From the NCBI GenBank assembly GCA_018398765.1, contig JAHBMJ010000301.1, positions 1 to 51,211 on the forward strand: a DNA stretch of 51,211 bases, in the 5' to 3' direction. Under the pieces are notes generated by a model. It saw nothing but the letters and a program-made list of their open reading frames with translations. It was not told where the DNA came from and ran no database searches. The position numbers were made by a program, and so were the translations under genes. Source of the DNA: Chromera velia (Eukaryota > Sar > Chromeraceae). Each line of letters starts with the position of its first letter. Position 1 is the stretch's first letter. Shown here piece after piece: positions 1 to 13,059 of this stretch.

Positions 1-839
1 GGTGGGAATTTCAAGTGAACTTGAAGGGGCTGCAGGAGCTGGACAAAGAGAGTGATCCACCAACCCACGTACCCTTTTCTGGAGCATCCGGAAGCTTCCA
101 GGGAAGAGGTTGGCCCTGCAGAGAGATACGGATAAGTGTCATTCACAGAAAGAAGAAAGAAAGGAAATCTGAGTGCGTGTGTGTTTGACAGAGGGAAACG
201 AGAGGAGAGTTTTGGTTGGTGACTTGTGTCATTGCTAGAAGATCTATGGAAATTTTCTTTCAGTTCATTGATCCAATCTAGATAGAGGAGAAGTTTCTGG
301 CAGGCACCCAGGCGAGGGAAAATGAAGGTGCCATTAGCTGAGCCAGCTCAGCCTAAGCTTATCTGCACGGGAGGGGGGACTGATGATGTCCCCGAATTCT
401 TCGTCAACACCCAGCCTGCAGTCTGTCTGAATTATCGTTTCCCCCCCTGATGTCGGTTTGTCAGGTGCACGCGCAGCCAGAGAGACAGAGCGAAAGATGC
501 ACAGACAGTCACAGAGATTGACAGAGCTTCGCAGAAAATTCCTAGAGAGAGAGACAGACACACAGATAGAGACACACAAATAAATACAAGACAAACCTCC
601 TGAGATCCGATGTAGAGTCAAAGACATTAGAGGCGATGGTCGAGTTGAGAAACAACCAGGTGGACTCTAAGTCGAACACCTGTCAGAAGGAAAACAAAGG
701 AACGAGTCTATGCATCCGTATGGGAGTGCATGCAGCAACTTATTTGTCAGAGAGCAAGGGTGGCATAGGGCTCGTCTCTCATGTCTGTTTTTTTCTTTTT
801 TGTTCAGACGAAAGCAAAACTCCTTTTCTTTTGTTATCA

Positions 840-3800
840 TCAGCTGCTGTACAGGTCATGTGAAGTATCTACTCTTCGGAGACTTTCCGCTCTGTCTGTG
901 AACGCGTAAGTACAGTGAAATGACTCTCCGTTTTTCTTCATTTAGCAGCCTGAAAAATCTACCTTTATGTGGAGCCCAGTGTGACGCACAAGAACATGAT
1001 GAAGCAAGTTCAACAGGCTGTAGCACTCCGATGAGTTGTGTACATCCCTACCTAGCTAGACTGATGGCAAGGAAGGGAGGTTTGACTACTCACCAAGTCT
1101 AACGGGATGGGTCCGGGTGATCCCAACATTTGCCTTTCAAACCGGTGATTCACGATCAACTGCAAGCATCATGATGTGTGAATAAATCTGTCTAATGTTT
1201 AATTGAGGATGCAGACACATGCAACACACATGCAGAGGCACACAAAAACTACCGAAAGTTTTCAAATCGGGATTTACCACAAAAAGGATTGAAGCATTCT
1301 GGTCAAATTTGAGGTATTCTACGCCCTCGATCACTTTCCTCGCATCGCCCCACTGAAAACAAAGAAGAACGAATTCACTTGGTGTTCCCTGATGCTTCCA
1401 CTCACCCGCTCTTCCCTAGTTCTCCACCACCTGCCCCAAGATCTCCTCTGCTCCTCTGGAGGTTCCGGAATGCCTCCGGAACACAAAGTTGTTGAGTGGG
1501 CATTCACCAGCATCGTACGCTCACCTGGCAAAAAGGGACACAGGAAAGGAGGTGAAGAGCGTCTTCAAGTTTGTCTGTAATTCATGTTTCATTTTACGAA
1601 TTGCGTCTGCCTGTCCTATTCTTTTGCATGCCTCCATCTGAAGCGAAAAGGACACAGAAACAAAGGAAGACACGCAAACAAACAAACAGAAGAACAAAGA
1701 AAAAGACCGACCTACCGATATTGTACTTCTGAAGAAAGAGCATGATGGAGAAGATGTAGGAGAACATCACGAAGATGAAAGTCCTCAACCGAATGTGCTG
1801 CTGGGGTTCCACCACAGCATGGTCTCCTCTCTTGATGAATTCTCTGCATTTATTCATTTCATTTGATTGGCAATCAATAATGAATAAGTCAATCTATCGA
1901 TCGATCGATCGATCAAGAGATTCTTCTCTACAGTCATAGTTTCTCTCTCTCTCTCTCTGATTTCCAAATCTTACCAGGAAACGAGCCAAAGACCTTTGTG
2001 TTGACTTTGTCGAACAACTTCAGCAAAGAGAAACCTTTGAAGTTCATTGAGCCAGGAAAAAATTCTCTAAAGAACTGTTCAACCGAGTTGAAGACCTACA
2101 TGCACACTGAAACCAATCCGACATCTTCCTTTTCTTCCCTATTTTCCTTCAGTCTCCACGCAGTCTTTCCTTTCCTGTCCGTTCTTCTGCTCCTTCTTTC
2201 CTTTCCTTTCCTCTCGCTTGTTCTGCAGCCTTCTTTCCTTCCCCCTGCACCTGAAAGGAAGGAAGTAGGGCGACGTCGCGGTCTCGACTGCCAGCTCTTC
2301 GTCTGTTTGCGGTCTCTCAGCACCGCCCCCCCCCTTCTCCATTCCAGACCCCCCTCCCTTGCCGTCTCTCCCTTTCTTGCCCGAGCTTCCGGAACGCTGC
2401 AGAAGTGAAGAGAAAGAAAAGAAGGAAACGGACGGACAAGGAAGATGAGGGCAGGTCACTATACACCACAAAAAGGGTGGCAGCCTTTCAGATGGTTGAA
2501 AAGAAAAAGTCATGAACATTTGAAGGAAGCAGTGCGGAGAAAGAAGGAGAGAGAACGACAGAGATCAACGAGACCTCGCGTCAAGAGACAGACGGGCAGA
2601 AAGGAGGATCTAGGAGAGCCTCAACCCCCCGAGCTGGAAGGAACGAATGAAATGATTCTTTTTGAGATGACAAAATCCATTCCAGTCTTCCTTCTGCTTC
2701 TCCTCACTGACTGACTGACTGACTCCTCCGTCCCCTGTCTCCTCTTCCGATTTGGCAAGCTGAAGGGAAGCATGCAGGGAACAAGGGAAGGGGGGACATA
2801 GAGAGAATGATCCCAGGGGGGCTGTCATTATTTGTTTGTGGTTGAGAGAGGGTGCCAAAAGGGCGGATGAGAGAAAACTTGGCCGGATTCTTGTTACAGA
2901 ACATGTCGTTACAGGCCGATGTGTTTGCTGTGCAATGCGGCCGCGTGATCAACAAAAAAGCCAGAGAGACAAACATCGGATCACCACAAATGAGAGGATC
3001 AGGAGATTTCAGACTCAAAACAAAGCATGCAGGAAAGGGAGTGAAAGCAACTGATGACGGTCCATCGTTTTCTCAGAGAATTTCATCGTGCCCTGCACAT
3101 TCAAGTGCTCTCTAAGTGGAGGAAACAAAGCCACAGCAAGTGCTTACATCACGGATTCCCTGTGAGTAGGTCGCTATGTGTTTAAGGAAGAGAACGAGAG
3201 GGATGAGATAGACACATTCGATCAAAGCGAAACCAACCGCATTTTTTCTCATCGCCGCTTTCTCCTTCTCCTTCTTCAGAATATCCGCAATATTCACTCC
3301 GGTCTCTCTGCAACACACAGACAACGAAAAGAGAGAGGACAACAGACACACAAATCTAAGACACGCAGAAAAACTCTCATCCGAAAGAGCTACCCAAACA
3401 GACAAAGACACAAAAAGAGAGACAAACAGAGAGACGAGAGAGACCGGTGAACAGGTAGACTCCCAGCGACACTGTAGTCGCCTTCACATCGTCTTTGAGA
3501 AATTAAACAATGGTATTGCTGATGTGTAGATCATCATCTCGCGTACAGTTTTTTGTCCGATTTAAAACTCACGGCATCTTGCTCAAATTGGAGAGCAGAA
3601 ACTTCACACACGGGAACAATCCCCCCCAAAAAGAGACTCAAACAGACCGATCGATAAAAAGCCAGGACAGAGACGGCATGTTGATTGTATGTAATTGACT
3701 GACTGACGGCATGTTGATCAAATTTTCGAGGGCCTCGATTTCGCCTTCATCAAGGGACTTCTCTCCCGCCATCTCACTCTGGAACCTCAATCTCTCCTTC

Positions 3801-5559
3801 AATAATTTCTTCTGCTCCTTGTCCTCCATCAGCAACAGGTGCGCCTGGTCCATTTTCTTGTTTTGTAAGTACTGCACAAAGGAGAGAATTACCGTCGAAA
3901 GGGAGTGTCGGTGTGCGCTTCTGATCCATCAGTATGTGAGGTTTATCAGGATTGACGAAAAATTGCTGTTAGACCTTCAGATTTTATCTCCGGCTGCTCT
4001 TTGACTGTTTGCTGTCAGTCACGTGTTTTGGGTGCGAGAACACAGACAAAAACAATTTGGTAATTCGATTCGAGTTCCCTTCTTCCATGCAAGCAGCCGT
4101 CGACCGTCTGATGAAGCGAAGCTGTCTGGGTCTCTCTCTTTCTCTTTCTCTTTCTGACGTGCATGTCCGCACTTTGTTTCGTTCCTCATGTTTCTTGAAG
4201 TGCCAACAAGAGGAAAGGCAGACATTTGGTGCTGCAGTGAATGAAATGAAGACGGCCTGGACCACCCCGTCAGACATTCACGCAGCCTGTACGTGTGTGA
4301 CTGACCTTCCAGACTTTTACTGGGGGCTCTGCTGCCTCCTTCTCGCGTTCCTCGATCTTCTTTTGCTGCAGGGAGGGATCCGGAGGACATGCAAGCATTA
4401 CCTGAAAAAGAATTCTGTATGGAAAAAACAAATGCTGCAGAAAGAGATGCGAAGGACATGCAAACGGCGGCGAGCAGGGATTAACACGGGATGGAGTAGC
4501 TCAGAAAAGAGAGGGAGAAAATATGGAAGTTAAACAAAACAAAATCAACCATGTCCAATCGTATACAGTATGGTTGCAGACTGTTCAGACAAGCTTTATT
4601 CTTCAAAGGGTTCAGCATCACATCAAAATCTGTGTGTCTGATTTCCCAATTTTCTTCCACTCGTCTTGCCGAGGCTTTCATTCTTCATCTCTTCTGTGTG
4701 CCCAGACTGACTGACCTCCTCCTCAGGGAAGCTCTTGACTGCCTCATGGTACTTTTTCATGAGAAAGACCAGATCGAGGCTGTTAACGTCCCCCTTTTCC
4801 TGCCGTGTCTTGATGAACTGCGGCATTTGATATTCTTTGGGGTACGCTTGGCTTGGGTATGATTTCTCCAGGAGGTCGAAATTTCGGACGATTTTCTCCT
4901 TCTCCTCTTTCTTCCAGTTCCGGTGGCGCTCATCACTGATGCTGTAAATCGAGAACTCGCGGTGATTTAGACCCCAGAACGCACACGCGTCTGCAAGGAA
5001 ACAGGGAACATGAATCAGAATTGAAGAGCCAGAATTGCCGGGGAAGGAGAAAGTGAAGCATAGAAAGGGCAAAGAAGAAGTGCAGGAAACGAGGGATGGA
5101 TGCGTCACTGAGAGCAAAACTCCTTCCTGACTACTCTGCCTCTCTCTCAATGAGAACCTGAACGAGAACCTTTTGACGCATGCCTTTTTTCTTTTAAGAA
5201 AAAGATTCGTTTAACGTACCCGTGTAACGCATGGGAAAGACAAGAAAGAAAAATGCAGTGCAAGAAAGCGATAATGGATCAAATTGTACGTGTACTTCTC
5301 TCTCTTTCTTTCCTCGTCTCACCTTGTTCAAGTTCATTCACTGTCGTGTCTTGTGTGACCTGCATGTGTGCGCAACAACCACAAAAGAGACAAACAAACA
5401 AACAGACAACGAGACAAATAGAACATTAATGAATGAATGAGGAGAGCAAGTGGCTAAATGAACGAGATGTTGGGTTGACAGACGCCCAAATGTGCAGACC
5501 ACACGATACATCTGCACTTTACCCCGAAGAACGCTTCACCCTCCCCCCCAACACACACA

Positions 5560-5607
<48 letters not shown>

Positions 5608-6906
5608 AGTCAAATGGAAAGGACGCACGTATAGACAAAAAAGGCATATCCATCGAACCATATAGAAAGACAATGAGACAATCCCGCAGGCAATCACATA
5701 GAGAGCAAGAAAGCGAAGAGAGAGAGCACCACCCGACTGACCTCCCAAGTATGCCAGAAGAATTCTGGTTCCGGTCTTGAGTTTTTCCGAATATTTCCCT
5801 GAGGAAGTTTGCATAGTTGGACTGCCACCACTTGGTTTTTTTCATTTTGACGTTCCCCCCTTCCTTTTGTCTGCCCACTCCTCTCTTGATTTGACAGACC
5901 CCCCCGATCTTTCGCTTCACCCCCTCCCCCTGCCTTGGAGGTTCCGTCTTTCTCCAACCCCGACTCCCCCCCCACTTCTGCACCTGCATCTGGGATAGCC
6001 CCAGATCCACCTGGCCCCCCTGCATTGAAACAAGGCGGCATTTGTACTTTTGAATATGAAAATTGGATGTAAAAAAAGGGGGTTCTTCCTTCAGATCCTT
6101 CACAACCAGATTGCTTGCAGGACAGTAAGTTTGAATGAAAGAGGAAGTTTCTATTTGGAAGAAACAAGGCAGGAAAGAGCGGAAGTTTGGAAAAGCACAA
6201 ACAAACAAACAAAAAACAAACAAACAAAAAGACTGAAGTGTCCCATCTGGTCGTCTCATTCTCTCTCATCTCTCAGCCAACCGACGGACCTCCAGATGAG
6301 GACGCCGCTGCCCCCTCTGCTTCGGCCTGTTTGGAAGCCTCCGCCTGCACTTGCCGGAGGACCTTCGCTCTTTTCTCCTCAGCCAGAAAAGGAATTTCAG
6401 TCAGTCTGCAGTGATCAAAAGAAGGATATGAAAATACCCATCGAAGGACGGCCAATGAAGGAAGCATCGAAGAAGGGACCGCTTGCAAAGATAGAAAGCA
6501 AAGGGCCTCTGGAGAGGAAATCAAGCACAAAGAAGCGGACTGGAGGCAAGTTAGGAGAAAGAGAAACAGAAAGACTAAGACAGAGAGACAGAGAAAGAGA
6601 CGATGGGAAGAGACACATAGAGAGAAAAGCGGTCAACCAAGCGGAGGAACGGCCGAACGGACCTTGCTTGGAGAAGGTCCTGAAGTTTTTCCTTGATGAT
6701 CTTCGTTTGTTCTTTCTTGACGCTCTCCTGTTTCTCTGTGGGGGTCGTCTTGTACAGGATCTTTCTCTGTTTCCGATGGTCCTGCATTCAGACGCCCGAG
6801 AGGAGAAACCAGCTTCAGAGACATAAGGACGGTGGTTGACGGTATTATGATGAGCCTATGTGAAACACATAGGGAGAAAGGCCGAAGGACAGAGGCAGAG
6901 ACAGAA

Positions 6907-6945
<39 letters not shown>

Positions 6946-7637
6946 AATGCAGATAGACGGAGAAGGACGGTGAAAATGGATGACAGTTTGAACGTATGAC
7001 TGACTGACTGACGGCTTCGTCTTTCAATTGGCGGTGCAGGTCTGCCTTCGCCTTTTTCCGCTCGTGGAGCTCTGTGGTGATGCTGTTAAGAAATTTCTGC
7101 AACAATCAAACAAACAAACAGACAGGTGTGGCGACTGACAGAATTTTGGTCCCACTGCAGTTCAGATTTCTGTCGCAGGATACAAGCTTTCCAAACACAT
7201 AGAGAGGACACACAGCAATGCGTGTAGGAGGAGACGTCCCTTACCCGAGGTATGTGAGCTTGAAAATGCAATATCAAGTCACTAGAGCAAGAAGAGAGTT
7301 GATTGAGAAAGAGTAGACCGCTTTTTTCCATGCGGAAATCTCCAATGAGATTTGCGTGGAAGTGCATGCATGCACGCATGCATCCACACTGAGTGTCTCT
7401 GACTTGTCTCATCTGTTGCGTCCAGCCCGAAAGCCGTGATTCCAACAACTTCTGCGCACTCACACCAAGATTTCGTTCTCTCAATCAATCCCGACTGACT
7501 TGTTGTCTTTGGACGTGTTCCCTCGTCCTGAGTCTGTTCCTTTGGAGGACCAAAATCTTTTCCCTCAACTCGACCAGGGACCCCTCAGTGAGGCCCTCGT
7601 TGGCCGAGGCAGAGAGCTTCGTCACACGTCCGTCCAT
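840..7637 (-). CDS. split gene: coiled-coil protein with membrane segments, unrecognised
   Basis: I do not recognise the family. The start is ATG at 7637, with an in-frame stop upstream. Exons in order: 7637-7500 (46 codons), 7451-7404, 7169-7140 (10 codons), 7096-7013, 6781-6663, 6405-6290, roughly 6030-5742 (frame uncertain), 4990-4716, 4365-4306, 3871-3708, 3492-3445, about 3307-3148, 2759-2724, 2095-1975, 1841-1716, 1524-1406, 1352-1253, then less certain pieces, and a last exon 895-840 ending in TGA. The N-terminal half is charged and helical, consistent with coiled coil (for example KLLKERLRFQSEMAGEKS in 3871-3708). Hydrophobic segments lie in 3307-3148 (FALIECVYLIPLVLFLKH) and 1841-1716 (TFIFVMFSYIFSIMLFL). 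Phases agree along most of the chain, including 2095-1253. Exons at about 1100-960, 2600-2110 and 6030-5742 are ambiguous because several donors are tandem GTCA repeats. It could be two genes rather than one. Exon existence is more secure than the joins. Confidence 0.5.
5549..5606. repeat. compound (CA)n-(GA)n microsatellite in intron
   Basis: An uninterrupted run of CA dinucleotides passes directly into a run of GA dinucleotides. It lies in a predicted intron of the minus-strand coiled-coil gene. Confidence 0.9.
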
Positions 7638-8701
7638 CTTACCCGTCTGTATGAAAAGTCACTTGGGCGGACAGCCAACGCCACCGTAAGGCGACAATGC
7701 GTTGTGTTCCACTTCTATTATTCAATGGAGAAGATGATTGAGTGTTGCTCACATGTACGTAATAATAAGGTTGGTTGTTCGAAACGCCTACAAGCGAACA
7801 ACGGAAGAACGAACGTCGAAGTGCAGAGACAAAAAAGAAAGCAGTGCAAAGAGCAACGAGTTGAATAGAGGTTTCTGGTGCTGATCGATCGGCGAACGTA
7901 CTCATGGTGGTACCTATATAGCTTCAAACAACGGGTAAATTCTTTGTTGACGCATGCACGCAAACAGAAATTTAAAATTTGCGCTCGGAATGCGCGCAAA
8001 GTTGCGCCGCAAACGCGCGTGCATGCGCGCGTGCGTCGCAACAAAAAAGGGAGATCGAATGCATGCATGCATGACGCACGCGCGCCGCTGCGGCCCCGAA
8101 ACGCAAGTTCTGGAGTACAGTGGAGGAGACGCCTCAACGTATCAAGTGAAAATCCTTGGCGTTCGACACAGAGGATCACAGACTTTGCTTGTCCGCCCGC
8201 ATGCAGGAAAATGCAAGGAAATCCTGCCGACTTGTATCTGTGCCTCGAGTGGTCTCGTGTGGAGTTTGGCTGTTCTCTGGTTGATTTCTGAATTTCGTCT
8301 GTTTTTCTGTCCGTCCTCCATTTTTCCTCACCACCACCCGCCCCTTTGTTCCTGCCGATCATTCTCGTCTTGTGCAGCTTCGAGAGTTGCACAGTGACAG
8401 GAAGGTCTGCACTATTCCAACGAACCAGAAAGAACCTCATCACCTTGGCTTCTGGTCTGTGGGGGTTCGTCTGGCTCGTAGGCCTGGTTCCTTTTTTTGA
8501 AGGAAGCACTTGCTTGAAAGTCTGTCAGAGTGTCTCGTTTTCCCACTCGAGACAGAGACAGAAATCTTCATTTGCCCTTCCAGTGCTCTTGCAGTGTTTG
8601 CTTTGAGCCTGGCCGTGAAGAGGGTAGAGGGCAATCCAGGTTCTCTGCTCTATTTATTTGTGCCTCGATTCGCGTGAGGGGTCTCGAAAGAAAGAAAGAA
8701 A
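7638..8701. promoter_or_regulatory. head-to-head intergenic spacer
   Basis: About 1.06 kb separates the ATG of the minus-strand coiled-coil gene (7637) from the ATG of the ATP synthase d-like gene (8702), so both promoters should lie here. The middle (about 7950-8100) is dense in GCATGC and GCGCGC words that form small palindromes, with a run of GCATGCATGCATG near 8059. There is no clear TATA box and no convincing coding exon. This is an inference from gene orientation. Confidence 0.4.
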
Positions 8702-9511
8702 ATGATGAGAGCTCCTTCTGCTGTCCGGAAGGGGTGCCACCGATCGATCCCTCTCCGGGATTCGTGGCACAACCTTGGCTCCTACACTCTCACAGAGAAG
8801 GATTCGAGTCAGTGGAGAGCGATCAAGGCAAAGGACTCCGTGGTGGAGGGCACCATTTCGGCTGGGGGCACTGCTCCGCCTCCGATTGATTGGGCGAAGT
8901 GGGATGCAGCGATTTCGCATAAGAACATTGTCAGCAGCATGAAGGGATTCCATGATGCGCAGGTTGCAATTTTAGATGCAGCCTTGAAAGAAGATCACTC
9001 GAAGGAGGTTTTGTCCCACACAAAGGGATGGGACCTCCTAGACTCGTCTGTGAAGTCTTGTGAGAAGTCGGTGGAGAAGAGCGAAGAGATTGTGGCTAAC
9101 GGTGCGAGGGCTCTATGGCTCTCTGCACGCAATCCCGATTTGTGGTCCATTGACACGAATGAGTGGATTGACTCCGACGCCTACTGGCAGGCGTTCATGG
9201 AGAAACACTTCTTCCACAACGACCCTGAGATAGAGACCTCCTGGGACTTGGAGAGCGACGAATTCGACAAGGCGATGTCAGACGAGTTCATCAAAATGAA
9301 GAAGAAGTTCAACGACAAGAGCGATGTGCCCGTGAACTTCTCCATGATGGCACAGTACTGCTCTTGGGTCAGTCGGTCAGGCAGGCAGCAAGGGAAACAA
9401 GTAGATAGACAGGCAGAGAAGCGTCGCTGTTTCCTCCCTGCAATGCTGGTCTTCCTTTGGACCTCTCTCTCTGTTTCTTTGTCTCCTTGTCTCTTCATCT
9501 CTTTGTCTCTT

Positions 9512-9563
<52 letters not shown>

Positions 9564-10845
9564 CCCGCGCGCTCGCTCTGTGTGTGTGTGTGTGTCCCTC
9601 TCCTTCCCGCCATTCTCTCTGTGGGGCGCGCGTGCACCCGCTCTTTGTCTCTGTGGGTGTGTAAGTCAGTCAGTCAGTCAGTCTGTCTGTGTGCGTCTCC
9701 GTTGCTGCTGTGCTTCTGTTCTCTGGTTCGTTCGTATCAGCACCCTTTCACACCCATCTGAGCGCTTTGCTTTCTCTCTGGATCCGTCACTCTCTGGAAG
9801 GCGTTCTTTGTCTTCCGACACTCTCTCTGTCCTATTCCGATTGCGACAGACAGAACAAGTGGGTCATATCGGTCAAAGTGATCCACTAGTGTGCTTGATA
9901 TCTCTCTGAAGGAGTCTTCCTTTCCTTCTCTGTGTGTATCTGTCTCCATGCATTTATTTGTTCCCTCCAACTGTCTGCAGGAGTACTATGACGTGTACAG
10001 GCGGGCTCTGTTCGAGCACATGCTCTACTACCTCACGCGCACCGGGGGGGACGCGCGGTTCTTCCCCGAGATCCCGCCCCCCGCCTGGCTAGTGCAGATT
10101 GAGGAGTTGAGGAGCAGATTCGTTAACGTGGCACACAGACGCAGGTGCGCAAAGCAGGACGCAGGCCTCCTGCGTGTGGCCGCTCTTGACCTCCAACCAG
10201 CAGACTACGAACACGGTCACGGAGAACACCATCATGAAGATCTGGTGGCGGCGGAATCGGAGAATTTTGAATTTGCGGCAGCGCGTCTGATGGGCTCATA
10301 CGCTCTGTTTGCAGATCCGTACGTGCCCTGTCAGAGCGCAGCTGCGGTTGTGCGTGCCGTGGGTCTGGATGGGGGTGCGGGGAAGTTTGTGAGTGTGGGG
10401 GCGGATGTGAATTGCATTTTCTATCTGCCCTCCGAGGGTGCCACCAGCATGGCGACGCCCTCAGAGGCCAACACAGCCCTGTTGGACCATTTGGCAATGA
10501 CGGGGCGCCGCCTGAACCCCTCCTATGCGAACTTGATGCAAATCTTCGCCGACACAGTCGAGTCCAGGGGGGACCCATGGCTGACTGCGCCGGGTTGGTT
10601 CTGTTTTTGTGTGTGTGCCGCTTCGTTTGTATTGAGACAGTCATGAGTCCTTCACTCAGTGGGGAGAAGAAAGGGAAAAAACGGTCCAATCCTGAATGAG
10701 TGAGTTGGGCAGTGAGTGAGTGAGAGAGTGAGTTTGTGAGTGAATGTCTATCCGCAAGGAGGAGGAGAAAAAAACGAGGGGAGTCCCCGTTTTTACTTGA
10801 CTTGTTTCGTCTGTCTGGTGGCACATACACACACACGTACATACA

Positions 10846-10884
<39 letters not shown>

Positions 10885-11972
10885 GCAGAGCCAGAGCGAC
10901 TGCTGTCCACGCCCCCACTCGAGTACCTCGTGATCCTGAAAAGAGCCCTGCTAGAATTTCTCTTTGTGTTCTTTTTTCACTCTGCCGGAGTCCCATCTTG
11001 TCTGGTCTTGTCTCACTGCTTCCTGCCTGCTGGTTTTCCTTTCTCTCCATTCCTTCACATATTTTGGTTTATCAATTTGCCGATTCCTTTCTTCATTTGT
11101 TTTCTCCCCCCCCCTTCTCTCTCTCCCTCCACACCGGTCTGCATGCAGGGGAGAGTGTTGCCGACGCGTTCCTCCGCCGTTTGAAGTCTGACGACCCCGC
11201 CCGGCCGGTCTTCGAGGCCTACGTGGCCGAGCTAAAGGCGAAGTTCTCCAACAGCAACGCAGAGATGAAGACGCTGAGCCTCGATGAGGTCCTGCAGCGC
11301 ATGCCCGCCATCGAACAGAGGTGGGACAGTGCGTGCGTCAATAGTTTGTCATGGAGTAGAGGACACAGGAAACTCTCGGGCAGCGCTGCCGCTTTTCCTT
11401 CCTTTTTTCTTTCTCTGGCATCCTCCTCCTGTCAGGCCCTGCTTTCACACAAACACGCCTTGCCTTTCTCATCCTCACCCATAGACGAAGAAAAAAATTC
11501 CATCCCTCGACTGACAGTCACAGACAGGACGACAGGCGCAGAGAGAGTATGCGACTGAAATCCCGCACCGCAGACATGTGTACAGGAAGAACAGACGCGA
11601 ATGGTGTGAGACTGACTTGCTGTTTTTTTTGTCTGCTCTTCTTTTCCTCCCTCCCTTTTTCTTCAATTTCCTCACAGATACGGCCAAGAGACTGCTCTCT
11701 ACGAGCAGCTCCGCCTGTCAATCGCAAAGCAGCAGGCGGGCCCCTCCCGGGAGGCCCACGATATGGTCTTGTCTCTGAAGGACGAGGGGGGCCTCGGGAA
11801 GGCGTTGGCGTCGGGGTCCCTGACGGCAGTGGATCCTCTGGGTCCCTCTGTGGCGGTGGGGGAGGAGGGAGAGTTCGTGGAGTCTCTCTCTGCCTTCCAG
11901 TCGGATTCGGTGAAGGTCGTGGAGGCAGTGGAGGGCACCAAGGTTGAAGCTCTGGACATGAAGAAGAAATGA
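8702..11972 (+). CDS. putative mitochondrial ATP synthase subunit d-like protein (four exons)
   Basis: Exons are 8702-9367, 9981-10593, 11149-11320 and 11678-11972. The phases join cleanly (0, 1, 2) and give 581 residues ending in DMKKK and TGA. The N-terminus (MMRAPSAVRKGCHRSIPLRD) is basic with no acidic residue before its last position, as expected of a mitochondrial presequence. Residues about 50-120, including PPPIDWAKWDAAISHKNIV, resemble the PPAIDWxxY segment and following helix of mitochondrial ATP synthase subunit d (peripheral stalk of F1Fo). The classical subunit has only about 160 residues, so this would be a strongly extended form, as known for myzozoan ATP synthases. The rest is helical and acidic, with a His-rich patch (HGHGEHHHED) in exon 2. 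Donor 1 is GTCAGTCGG. Introns of 613, 555 and 357 nt carry (CT)n or (CA)n runs. The coding structure is well supported, the family name less so. Confidence 0.6.
9509..9560. repeat. (CT)n microsatellite in intron 1
   Basis: A long uninterrupted CT run lies in the first intron of the ATP synthase d-like gene, followed by (TG)n. The same intron also has GTCA tandem repeats at about 9664-9682. Confidence 0.9.
10849..10881. repeat. (CA)n microsatellite in intron 2
   Basis: A clean CA dinucleotide run inside the second intron of the ATP synthase d-like gene. Confidence 0.9.
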
Positions 11973-12084
11973 GGAGAGGAGACGGGGAAATGAATGCTGA
12001 GAAGAGATGAAGGGGGGGGGGACTGGGTGGGTTGCACAGATGGATGGATCGGTGCAGGGTTGGGCAAAGAGGAGAAGACCAAGG

Positions 12085-12975
12085 GGGGAAAAGCAAACGA
12101 TGTGTTGAGCAAGTGCGATGAAAAAGAGAGCATTTGAACCCTTTCCCCTGTCTGTCTCTCATCCTTCCGCTGTGCCCGGTTTATTTGCGTTCACTCTTCT
12201 TCCATCCGTTCACTCATTTCTCGTTTCTCGCCGCTCTTTTTTCTCCTTCCACTTTACCACATCGTCGCGCACAAGCAGAGGGAATAATCGAGGGAATAAT
12301 TCATCCCTCCTTGCACCTCTCCACCCCACCATCCGGCCTGCCCCCCTTTTCTCGTTTCTTTGCATTTGCTCGGCATGACAGAGTGACTCTGCTTCAACCA
12401 CGAGTCAGAAACGATGTTGGGGCTTTGCATCCTACCTTCACCTTCATCCCCTTCTTTTTCTGTTTTTTTCACGGGAGGGAAAAACAAAGTCTGTTTTTTC
12501 TCCGTCGTCCTCTCCCTTCTTTGCTTTTTCTCCTTTTCCCGTCTGGGCGTACAGGGTCGGGGCTGAGCGTCTGCAAACAAAAGCCTGTCCTTCCTTTCTC
12601 ATTCTGTCAGCCTGCCAGTGGCTGTCTGCCTGTCTGCTGCTACGTTTCTGAATCTGCCCCCTGATTTAAGTTTCTCCCTTGGCGCTACTCTTTTTTTCGG
12701 CGTCTTCCTTTCCTTCCGCCCCATTGTTCTTCCTGCTCTTTCCTTCCCTTCATCACCCACCCGCACACCCACTCGCTCAAGCAAGGGAGCGCCTTCATAC
12801 TGCTCTCTAAATCATCATGAATGCGTCCTTGCCTGTCTGTGTGTGTCTACCTGCATGTGTGTGCAAGGCTGAAAGGAGGGAAAACCTCAAGTGTGCATCT
12901 GTTGTTCGTTCCCGACGGGTGAACACTGCACTGAATGAAAAAGACCAAATTGGAGTCCAAACATAGTTTCTTTGC
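12085..12975 (+). repeat. dispersed repeat, copy A
   Basis: This stretch follows the stop of the ATP synthase d-like gene and is collinear with 32105-33085 in the same orientation. Shared words in order include CAAACGATG, CCACTTTACCAC, CTTCACCCCACCATC-like runs, GCATCCTACCTTCACC, GGAGCGCCTTCATACTGCT, CTACCTGCATGT and TTGTTCGTTCCC. Between them the copies differ by many substitutions and indels. No reading frame is convincingly shared. It may be an old duplicated 3' UTR, a decayed mobile element or a non-coding gene. Confidence 0.7.
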
Positions 12976-13059
12976 ATACTTTGAGAGGGGAAGGTGTTGA
13001 TAAATCAATCAGAGAGACAACAGTCGCCTGTCTCTTTGAAGACTCTCCTAAAAAATATA

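Noticed and set aside
2096..2519. Minus-strand Gly/Lys-rich exon (GSSGKKGRDGKGGG) of the coiled-coil gene
   Set aside because: It looks exon-like, but in no frame does its GTGCAG donor give the phase needed by the next exon at 2095. It is therefore left out of the exon list.
9457..9664. Frames reading SLSLSLSL and CVCVCV
   Set aside because: Translations of (CT)n and (GT)n microsatellites in an intron.
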